Assembly (NCBI GenBank): GCA_011046315.1
Contig: DSAU01000264.1
Location: forward strand, 1-5,338
From: a bacterium
GTDB taxonomy: Bacteria > Zhuqueibacterota > Zhuqueibacteria > Thermofontimicrobiales > Thermofontimicrobiaceae
DNA length: 5,338 bases
Direction of reading: 5' to 3'
The notes under the pieces: model-generated
What the model saw: the letters and a program-made list of their open reading frames with translations, nothing else
What the model was told of the DNA's origin: nothing
The model's database searches: none
Shown here: positions 1-5,338 of the stretch, one piece after another
Layout of the letters: each line of letters begins with the position of its first letter
Position numbering within the stretch: position 1 is the stretch's first letter
Program-made: the position numbers and the translations under genes

Positions 1-1933
1 AATCCAGGGTTAATTCGTTTTGCTGGGCGTAGGCGATAATTTCCTTTAAAAACCTGGGCCCGTATTGCTTGAGCTTCATCTCTCCCATGCCGAAAATCAT
101 TTTCAAATCCTCCCAGGTATGCGGCATGAGGCGCGCCATTTCCCGAAGCGTGCGGTCGTGAAAAATTACAAACGGTGGAACATTTCTTTCATCAGCAATT
201 CGCTTCCGCAGTTCTCGCAGCCGTTCAAACAAAGCTGTGTTATATTCCTTAGTTTCCGGCCTCAGTTTTTCCGGTTTGTATTTGCGATAAGGCGTGAGAT
301 AGACGCGTTCGTTGTGGAACAACACCTGACGGCTTTTTTCTGTCAAACGCAACAGGGGAAATTCTCCGCCCTCAATTGCCAAATACCCCTGGCTGATCAA
401 CTCACGGATAAAGACGCGCCACTGTTGTTTGCTGATTTTTTCGCCCACGCCGTAGGTGGGTAGGTTTTGATGGCCGTTCTGAAAAATGCGTTCGCTTTTA
501 GCTCCTTTTAAAACATCCACCACATAATTGACACCAAACCGCTGGTTGAGCCGGTAAACACAGGATAGCGCCTTTTGTGCGATGATAGTGCCGTCGAATT
601 TTTTATCTTGTTGCTTCGGTTCGAGACAATTATCGCAATGGCCACAATTAGAGGTTTCGAATAACTCTCCAAAATAGTCCAGCAGCTCTATTCGGCGACA
701 GATATTGGTTTCACAATAATGAATCATCCGCCGTAATTTCTGATAGGCAATTTCTCGTTCCCTGGCGGTCCCTTTTTGTTCGATAAAATATTCGATTTTA
801 GCCCGGTCGCCGTAGCTATAAAACAAAATGCAATCGCTATCCAAACCATCGCGCCCGGCGCGTCCGGTCTCTTGATAATAGCTCTCGATGTTCTTTGGCA
901 GATCATAATGAATCACAAAGCGAACATTGGGTTTGTCAATTCCCATACCAAACGCGATGGTAGCGACAATGATCTCGGCATCGTCTTTGATGAATCGCTC
1001 TTGATTTCGGCTGCGGAGCATACTATCCATTCCCGCATGATAGGGCAGGGCGCGAAATCCGCACTGCTGCAGCGCTTCCGAAAGGTTTTCAACCGCGCGC
1101 CGGCTCTGACAATAAATAATGCCCGACTCCCGTTCATGTGCTTTGATATAATCGCTCAAACGTTGAAAAGTATTTTCCTTACGCAACACCCGGTAGTTCA
1201 GGTTGGGTCGGTTAAAACTGGCTTTAAAAACCGCTGGCTGATTCAATTTTAACGACGCAATAATGTCCCGTTGAACCGTGGGCGTGGCTGTGGCGGTCAG
1301 GGCTGCCACTGGGATCTGTGGGTATTTTTCTTTTAACACAACCAATTTCCGGTATTCGGGACGAAAATCGTGTCCCCACTCAGAGATACAATGGGCTTCA
1401 TCTACGGCAAATAATTTGATGTTGAGCTTATCCATAAAATTTAAAAATTGGGAAATCGCTAATCGCTCCGGGGCAATGTATAAAATTTTGAATCCATTAT
1501 CCACGAGCTGAATTTTGATCTCTTCGATCTGCTGTGGCGTCAGTGAACTGTTGATGTAAGCGGCTGGGATTCCGTTATCGTTGAGACTGTCCACCTGATC
1601 TTTCATCAATGAAATCAGCGGGGAAACAACCACGGTCAGACCGTTTTGCATCACCGCCGGCAACTGATAACACAACGACTTGCCGCCGCCAGTGGGCATC
1701 AACACAAAAACATCCCGGCTGTTGAGCACGGTTTGGATAATTTCCTGTTGCAGCGGACGGAATTCGAGGTAGCCAAAAAAACTTTTTAGCGATTGCTGAA
1801 ATTTGTTGGTTCCCACCGAATCGGATTTAAATGCCGGTTCCAGGTTGTTGTCCTGGCTGGATCCGGAATTTTGTGTTACCTTGGCGTTCATCGGTTGTTG
1901 CTTTTCCACATTTTTATTTAATTTTTCAGCCAA
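1..1933 (-). CDS. recQ: ATP-dependent DNA helicase RecQ (3' end cut by window edge)
   Basis: RecQ-family 3'-5' DNA helicase acting in the cytoplasm in recombination and replication-fork repair. The 644 residues visible (numbered from the TTG start) show, in order: motif 0 (FRPLQQ, about 59-64), Walker A TGGGKS (81-86), DEAH box (178-181) followed by the RecQ aromatic-rich loop (CISEWGHDFRPEY, 182-194), motif III LTATAT (212-217), motif V (ATIAFGMGIDKPNVRFVIH, about 324-342) and motif VI QETGRAGRDG (354-363). The RecQ-Ct zinc site is complete with C412, C430, C433 and C436. A winged helix follows (LNQRFGVNYVVDVLKG, about 462-477), then an HRDC domain (about 564-635). E. coli RecQ is about 609 residues, so probably only a short tail is missing, unless a further C-terminal domain lies outside. 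The TTG at 1933-1931 is chosen because AAAGGG lies 7 nt upstream. The in-frame GTG (1912) and ATG (1891) have no Shine-Dalgarno; an ATG start would give 630 visible residues. Residues 1-44 are a polar, Q/N-rich extension. It lies 11 nt after the upstream gene and is probably co-transcribed with it. Confidence 0.96.
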   Translation of the reverse strand, partial: MAEKLNKNVEKQQPMNAKVTQNSGSSQDNNLEPAFKSDSVGTNKFQQSLKSFFGYLEFRPLQQEIIQTVLNSRDVFVLMPTGGGKSLCYQLPAVMQNGLTVVVSPLISLMKDQVDSLNDNGIPAAYINSSLTPQQIEEIKIQLVDNGFKILYIAPERLAISQFLNFMDKLNIKLFAVDEAHCISEWGHDFRPEYRKLVVLKEKYPQIPVAALTATATPTVQRDIIASLKLNQPAVFKASFNRPNLNYRVLRKENTFQRLSDYIKAHERESGIIYCQSRRAVENLSEALQQCGFRALPYHAGMDSMLRSRNQERFIKDDAEIIVATIAFGMGIDKPNVRFVIHYDLPKNIESYYQETGRAGRDGLDSDCILFYSYGDRAKIEYFIEQKGTAREREIAYQKLRRMIHYCETNICRRIELLDYFGELFETSNCGHCDNCLEPKQQDKKFDGTIIAQKALSCVYRLNQRFGVNYVVDVLKGAKSERIFQNGHQNLPTYGVGEKISKQQWRVFIRELISQGYLAIEGGEFPLLRLTEKSRQVLFHNERVYLTPYRKYKPEKLRPETKEYNTALFERLRELRKRIADERNVPPFVIFHDRTLREMARLMPHTWEDLKMIFGMGEMKLKQYGPRFLKEIIAYAQQNELTLD

Positions 1934-1940
1934 GCTTTAT

Positions 1941-1946
1941 CCCTTT
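1941..1946 (-). promoter_or_regulatory. Ribosome binding site of recQ, overlapping the upstream stop codon
   Basis: Read on the minus strand, AAAGGG is followed by ATAAAGC (7 nt) and TTG. The TAA stop of the peptidase-barrel gene (1947-1945) supplies its first A residues, so termination and initiation sites physically overlap. The same AAAGGGAT string precedes the ATG of the upstream gene, which supports it as a genuine site in this genome. It decides the TTG start for recQ and suggests translational coupling. Confidence 0.75.
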
Positions 1947-4932
1947 AAAATGAATTGGAAACGCTGAACAGCCATCTGAAGCGGAACGATTTTTCGCCGG
2001 GGAGCGGGTCGCTCACCCAGAGGGGGAAATCGAAGCGCAAATTGACCGGAGCATAAAACATTCTTCCCCGAAAATGGACACCGACGCCGGCGTCCATCAA
2101 TGTTTTATCTTTATCATCCATTTTCAGCTTGCCCACATCGTAAAAAGTGACGAGCCGCAGAACAGTCCAGCGCGGTAGAAAATGGCGAAAAATGGACGTA
2201 AGCACCGCAGAGCCAGCCTCTATGTTCAAAGCAGCCAGGCTTTCACTATTGAACGGTTGATCCAGGTATCCCCGTAAATTTCCTCCGCCGGGAAGATGAT
2301 AATAAATTTGCCGGGGCAAAGCGCCGACGCTGCGTAGATAAAATTTTTCAAACCGGGCGCGCGGATTGGCACCTTCGACAAAAAAGCGTTCCTGCAGCGG
2401 CGTCTCGCTTCCAAAGAATCGACCGGCAAAAAAACGACTGGCAATATAATTGTTGAATCCTCCCAGCCGCAAACTCAGTTCGCCCTGCAATTTGGAATAA
2501 TCATACTCGCTGCCCAGAAATTCCGGCGACGCCTCAGCTTGCATTCGTAGCATTCCCCACCACATCAGCTGTTGCAGTTCCAACTGATAACCGAAGCTAA
2601 TTTTATTGACACGCCCCGGCTGCCATTCCGGAACTTTTAACAACTCACCGCCGGCGTGAATTTTTCGCCGACCATATTGCTCGCCGTTCTCCAGCAATTG
2701 CGCCGTACTAAAAAACAGCTCCATCCGTTGCCTCGGCGGTGAATATCGCATACGGCTGGTTTTATACACTAAACCGACATTACCGACTGCCCGGCCCTCC
2801 TGCTGAATGAAAGACAGGTCGAACTGTAATTTATCACTGTTGGGAATGATGGGATGGCCAAACTTGAGATTACCGCCGAGGCGATTGGAACGTAATCCCC
2901 AGGTCACTCCGGCTTCGGTTCTGAGAAATTTTTCCAGATAGCTACCACGTAATCTCGCGCCGACCCAGACTCCATCGACATCATTGTACCAAATTTTGGG
3001 GGCGTATTTGATCACATAAAGATCGCGCGGCTTGTACCCAAAGCTCAGTGGATTATCCGGTAAAAATTGAATCGACATATTCCCATTATTCATACGATTC
3101 CGGTCAAGGATGATGTCGTTGGGATCAACGACAACCGTTTTTGGTTTGTCATCCGTCTCAAAAACCAGCGTTCCCAGCTTTGCCCTGCCGTCCCATTTCT
3201 GCAAATAACGCTGCCCACTCACTGTGGTCAGCTCAACCTCCACCGGCATGATCCCCCGATCTTTTCGGTGAATATCCACCGAAGTTTTCCAGCTTCCATC
3301 AGCTTGCTGTGATTTGCTCAGTTTACCCCGCGCATAATCGATGTTTACCGTCCGGTGCAACCATTGATCAAAATACCATTCCAGATCCATGCCAGTGACA
3401 TCTTCGCAAACCTGTTTGAAACGCTGTTCATTCACGTGCTTAAACTTCCAGCGATCAAAATAGGTATGGCAAATTTCGTCCCATAGACTGTCGCCCACCA
3501 TTTTATGTAGCATCCCAAAAAACGCGGCGCCTTTGGTATAGGCATTAATCCCGTAACCTCCTTTAAAATCCTGGGCATATTGCGCCAGGGGTTCATTATA
3601 GCCGCTGGTCAAATAATCCACCAGATAAGAAACGGTTCGCTCTCTTGAAGTTGGTTTGGGGTTCAATTTAAATTTCCACGATTTTGGATCCGGAGGGTTT
3701 TCATCCTCATAGCCACGATCGCCGTAGTAATGCTGTTCATACCAATTTTCCTGATAGCTGGTAAACCCCTCGTCCAGCCAGGCTTCTGCCAATTCATTGT
3801 TCGCCAGAATACCGTAAAAGTAAATATGTCCCACTTCGTGACCGATCAGCCCCTCCCATGGTCCGGAATTCATCACCAACATCGGATACTCCATTCCACC
3901 GCCCAGCAATCCATGGGTAATGCTCAGTTGGGGATAAGGATACATGCCAAAACGTTTTGAAAGCCATTCCAGCGTACGCTCACCGCGTTGCACAACTTTG
4001 CGGCTCCACTGCTGACGTGCATTTTTATTGTAAAGTACATGAATCGGGATGCTATGCCATTCTCCACGTTCATATAAAAAATCAGGCGAAGCAAGCCAGG
4101 CAAAATCGTGAACGTTCTCGGCGCGAAATTTTACTGTCCGCTCTTTTTGCTGCAAACCCCGTTTCCGAATCTCCTCAAGTTGCTGTTGATAGCTACGTTC
4201 CCATTCCGTATCAGACAGTCCGGTATCTACCTGCACCCAATGCCATCCCGGATCGCCCTCGATAACTTCACCGGTTGCCGCAACAATATAATTGTATGGC
4301 AGAGTTATTTCAACATCAAAGGCGCCGAATTCACCGTAAAACTCACCATTAAGATGATATTTGTCTGGGTGCCAGCCATTTTGATCATAAACTACCAACT
4401 TGGGATACCACTGGGTCAAGTCGAACTGGTTGCCGCGCCAGCCGCCGCGATTAACAATGGAAGTGATCTTTTCATAAAATTTGATGTACAGTTGCAGCTC
4501 TTCGCCCGGGGGAAGCGGCTCTGGTAGTCGTGATTCGAGAATGGTATCATCAATATTATAGGCAATCAGGGGAGCATCTTTTACCGATTCTGATAAATCT
4601 CGCCGGGCGATGCGAAACTCTATAATGTCAATGTAACCGTTGTTTCGAGGGGTGATTTTGAAGCGATAGTTTTGGGAGCGCGCCTCCCGCGCCATGGTGG
4701 AGTTTTCATCCTTAAAGGCATTGGGGTAAAGATGAAGGTAGATTCGATCCAGCGTATCCGGTGAATTGTTGCGATAGCAGATGAAACCTTCTCCGCTTAA
4801 AGCACGGTCGTCGACATCGAGCTTCACTTTATAATCATAATGAACGTATTGCTGCCAGTATTCCTGGTCTGCTATCAGAGAAGAAACCACCGTACAAATA
4901 ATTAATAGGATGGTAATGGTTTTTCCATTCAT
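1945..4932 (-). CDS. M1-type zinc metallopeptidase fused to a C-terminal Omp85/BamA-like outer-membrane barrel
   Basis: 995 residues. Residues 1-21 form a signal peptide (K4, hydrophobic 5-20, likely cut after A21); C13 lacks a lipobox context. Residues about 25-220 are the M1 N-terminal beta domain. The catalytic domain has GGGMEYP (344-350), HEVGH (365-369) and E388, exactly 18 residues after H369. This gives zinc ligands H365, H369 and E388, catalytic base E366 and probable catalytic Tyr Y465 in AYTKG. The usual GxMEN exopeptidase motif reads GGMEY here, with Y349 replacing Asn, so aminopeptidase specificity is likely but not assured. A beta domain typical of M1 enzymes ends near DPNDIILDRNRMNN (603-616). 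From about 635 to the end, alternating polar/hydrophobic strands with LRGY (886-889, the Omp85 L6-loop RGY/F signature), FYDVG (930-934), DAGVGVHF (947-954), NLRFDFPL (964-971) and a terminal Phe (F995) indicate an outer-membrane barrel of about 360 residues, enough for 16 strands. No POTRA domain is evident. In other Omp85 proteins the N-terminal part is periplasmic, so the peptidase probably faces the periplasm unless the barrel exports it. The ATG start is supported by AAAGGG 8 nt upstream and by the signal peptide. First gene of an operon with recQ. Confidence 0.92.
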   Translation of the reverse strand: MNGKTITILLIICTVVSSLIADQEYWQQYVHYDYKVKLDVDDRALSGEGFICYRNNSPDTLDRIYLHLYPNAFKDENSTMAREARSQNYRFKITPRNNGYIDIIEFRIARRDLSESVKDAPLIAYNIDDTILESRLPEPLPPGEELQLYIKFYEKITSIVNRGGWRGNQFDLTQWYPKLVVYDQNGWHPDKYHLNGEFYGEFGAFDVEITLPYNYIVAATGEVIEGDPGWHWVQVDTGLSDTEWERSYQQQLEEIRKRGLQQKERTVKFRAENVHDFAWLASPDFLYERGEWHSIPIHVLYNKNARQQWSRKVVQRGERTLEWLSKRFGMYPYPQLSITHGLLGGGMEYPMLVMNSGPWEGLIGHEVGHIYFYGILANNELAEAWLDEGFTSYQENWYEQHYYGDRGYEDENPPDPKSWKFKLNPKPTSRERTVSYLVDYLTSGYNEPLAQYAQDFKGGYGINAYTKGAAFFGMLHKMVGDSLWDEICHTYFDRWKFKHVNEQRFKQVCEDVTGMDLEWYFDQWLHRTVNIDYARGKLSKSQQADGSWKTSVDIHRKDRGIMPVEVELTTVSGQRYLQKWDGRAKLGTLVFETDDKPKTVVVDPNDIILDRNRMNNGNMSIQFLPDNPLSFGYKPRDLYVIKYAPKIWYNDVDGVWVGARLRGSYLEKFLRTEAGVTWGLRSNRLGGNLKFGHPIIPNSDKLQFDLSFIQQEGRAVGNVGLVYKTSRMRYSPPRQRMELFFSTAQLLENGEQYGRRKIHAGGELLKVPEWQPGRVNKISFGYQLELQQLMWWGMLRMQAEASPEFLGSEYDYSKLQGELSLRLGGFNNYIASRFFAGRFFGSETPLQERFFVEGANPRARFEKFYLRSVGALPRQIYYHLPGGGNLRGYLDQPFNSESLAALNIEAGSAVLTSIFRHFLPRWTVLRLVTFYDVGKLKMDDKDKTLMDAGVGVHFRGRMFYAPVNLRFDFPLWVSDPLPGEKSFRFRWLFSVSNSF

Positions 4933-4940
4933 GGTGCGAT

Positions 4941-4946
4941 CCCTTT
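4941..4946 (-). promoter_or_regulatory. Ribosome binding site of the peptidase-barrel gene
   Basis: On the minus strand AAAGGG is followed by ATCGCACC (8 nt) and the ATG at 4932-4930. Spacing and purine content are standard for a Shine-Dalgarno site. This fixes the start and rejects the longer and shorter alternatives nearby. Confidence 0.8.
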
Positions 4947-4957
4947 TTTAAATTATT

Positions 4958-4986
4958 AATATAATCAATTCTCAAATAAATGTCAA
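4958..4986 (-). promoter_or_regulatory. Sigma70-type promoter of the peptidase-barrel / recQ operon
   Basis: Read on the minus strand: -35 TTGACA (4986-4981, perfect consensus), a 17-bp spacer (4980-4964), and -10 TATATT (4963-4958, five of six consensus bases). The expected transcription start is near 4951, which gives a leader of only about 20 nt carrying just the ribosome binding site. There is no room for a riboswitch or attenuator. The DNA upstream of the -35 is A/T-rich (T tract at about 4997-5003) and could act as an UP element. The repeat array begins within about 15-20 bp upstream of the -35. No operator-like site was seen. Confidence 0.8.
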
Positions 4987-5000
4987 ACAATTCAACAAAA

Positions 5001-5016
5001 AAATTGTAAAACCTCA
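5001..5016 (+). repeat. Left terminal inverted repeat of copy 1
   Basis: Ends with TTGTAAAACCTCA, which is the exact reverse complement of 5199-5211. Extended by three bases the match is 15 of 16. It marks the left boundary of the element, just upstream of the operon promoter. Confidence 0.8.
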
Positions 5017-5033
5017 CTTGCTGGTGGAATTTG

Positions 5034-5105
5034 AAACTGCTGAAGCAGTTTATAAATTGCTTTTTCTGTTCAGCTACACCATGATGAATCATGGTGTTTA
5101 TTCAA
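5034..5105 (+). repeat. Left REP-like half with two hairpins
   Basis: Outer hairpin AAACTGCTGAAGCAGTTT (5034-5051, 8-bp stem, GA loop). After 24 nt comes an inner hairpin (5076-5097, 10-bp perfect stem, GA loop, core CACCATGATGAATCATGGTG), then the tail ending GTGTTTATTCAA (to 5105). Both stems are perfect and both loops are GA, so folding as single-stranded DNA or RNA is likely. Confidence 0.82.
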
Positions 5106-5114
5106 ACTACATTG

Positions 5115-5189
5115 TTGAACAAACACCACAATTTATTGTGGTGCAAGGTAGATCAATATATAGAGAAGAACCGCTTCAGCGGTTTTTCT
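5115..5189 (-). repeat. Right REP-like half, inverted relative to the left half
   Basis: Read on the minus strand it repeats the plan of the left half. The outer hairpin spans 5189-5164 (core AACCGCTGAAGCGGTT, 12 pairs with one G-T/A-C mismatch). A 25-nt spacer follows, then the inner hairpin CACCACAATAAATTGTGGTG (5143-5124) and the tail GTGTTTGTTCAA (5126-5115), which matches 11 of 12 bases of the left tail. Spacer sequences differ from the left half but spacer lengths are nearly equal. On the plus strand the outer hairpin ends in TTTTT and resembles a terminator, but no plus-strand gene precedes it. Confidence 0.8.
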
Positions 5190-5198
5190 ACCCATGAC

Positions 5199-5214
5199 TG
5201 AGGTTTTACAAATT
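5199..5214 (-). repeat. Right terminal inverted repeat of copy 1
   Basis: TGAGGTTTTACAA at 5199-5211 is the reverse complement of the left end. It abuts or overlaps by about 2 bp the start of the next copy, so the copies are joined directly with no unique DNA between them. Confidence 0.78.
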
Positions 5215-5338
5215 AAGGTAAAAGCTCATTTACTGGTGGAATTTGAAACTGCTGAAGCAGTTTATAAATTGCTATTTCTGTTCAGCTACACCATGATGAA
5301 TCATGGTGTTTATTCAAACTACATTGTTGAACAAACAC
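5213..5338. repeat. Second copy of the palindromic element, cut by window edge
   Basis: Direct repeat of copy 1 at an offset of 212 bp. Positions 5218-5338 match 5006-5126 with only four differences (5224, 5229, 5232 and 5274), none in a hairpin. Both left-half hairpins are identical (5246-5263 and 5288-5309). The outermost left end (5213-5228) is more diverged, 11 of 16 bases matching. The right half lies beyond the window, and further copies may follow. Confidence 0.85.

Larger units (their letters stand above)
5001..5214. repeat. Palindromic BIME/MITE-like element, complete copy 1
   Basis: A 214-bp non-coding imperfect palindrome. Its ends are 16-bp inverted repeats (5001-5016 and 5199-5214, 15 of 16 matching, with a perfect 13-bp core TTGTAAAACCTCA / TGAGGTTTTACAA). 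Inside are two REP-like halves in opposite orientation (5034-5105 and 5115-5189). Each half has an outer hairpin with a GCTGAAGC core, a 24-25 nt spacer, an inner hairpin of CACCA...TGGTG type, and the tail GTGTTTrTTCAA. A 9-nt centre (5106-5114) separates the halves. A second copy follows with a 212-bp period. The layout matches bacterial interspersed mosaic elements or MITEs mobilised in trans, for example by REP-associated (RAYT, Y1) transposases; that link is inference because no transposase is present. No open reading frame here looks real. Confidence 0.85.

Noticed and set aside
65..1511. Several plus- and minus-strand open frames of 60-158 codons
   Set aside because: They lie antisense to or out of frame with recQ, whose helicase, zinc and HRDC motifs are continuous through the region. 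They show no start signals or recognisable domains.
2226..4527. Open frames of 72-139 codons inside the peptidase-barrel gene
   Set aside because: Shadows of a 995-codon gene with continuous family motifs; none has a supported start or a recognisable product.
4894..4932. Lipoprotein signal peptide using C13
   Set aside because: The residues before the cysteine are LII, so the -1 position lacks the Gly/Ala/Ser of a lipobox, and the protein ends in an outer-membrane barrel.
4988..5006. Small inverted repeat CAATT...AATTG as an operator
   Set aside because: Only 5-bp arms in very A/T-rich DNA, partly overlapping the element end; likely chance.
4835..5092. 85-codon minus-strand frame crossing the promoter and repeat
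   Set aside because: It overlaps the promoter, the start of the peptidase gene and the palindromic repeat. It has no ribosome binding site and its composition is that of the repeat.
5164..5189. Rho-independent terminator on the plus strand
   Set aside because: The hairpin is followed by TTTTT, but no plus-strand gene precedes it. It is explained as the outer hairpin of the inverted REP-like half.
5001..5338. CRISPR array
   Set aside because: The repeat period is 212 bp and the 121-bp visible repeat plus intervening DNA forms one long palindrome. CRISPR repeats are about 25-40 bp with unique spacers, and no cas genes are present.

Overview
The window fits a Gram-negative (diderm) bacterium of moderate GC content. 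It encodes an outer-membrane beta-barrel protein with a signal peptide. Both genes have clear Shine-Dalgarno sites, and the first is preceded by a near-consensus sigma70 promoter. That promoter type argues against a typical Bacteroidota genome (which usually uses TTTG / TAnnTTTG promoters), although the protein style resembles the wider FCB group (Calditrichota / KSB1-like lineages). This placement is inference and cannot be settled from the window.

Layout: all coding is on the minus strand and reads right to left. A promoter (4958-4986) drives a 995-residue protein (1945-4932) that joins an N-terminal M1-type zinc metallopeptidase to a C-terminal Omp85/BamA-like outer-membrane barrel. Eleven bases after its stop codon comes recQ (1933 down to 1, cut by the window edge). 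It encodes a RecQ-family DNA helicase with helicase core, zinc-binding/winged-helix and HRDC regions. Its best-supported start is a TTG codon whose ribosome binding site overlaps the stop codon of the upstream gene. The two genes therefore look like one operon with likely translational coupling. I see no obvious functional link between a cell-envelope peptidase and a repair helicase.

Right end (about 5001-5338) is non-coding and holds the most unusual structure. It is a 214-bp imperfect palindrome with 16-bp terminal inverted repeats, built from two REP-like halves in opposite orientation, each with two hairpins. A second, nearly identical copy follows head-to-tail with a 212-bp period and runs off the window. 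The two halves differ at three stem base pairs by compensatory changes, so the hairpins rather than the exact bases appear conserved. The array sits just upstream of the operon promoter. It looks like a BIME/MITE-type non-autonomous element; no transposase is in view.

Main points for a second look: the peptidase-Omp85 fusion, the covarying tandem palindromic element, and the TTG start of recQ.
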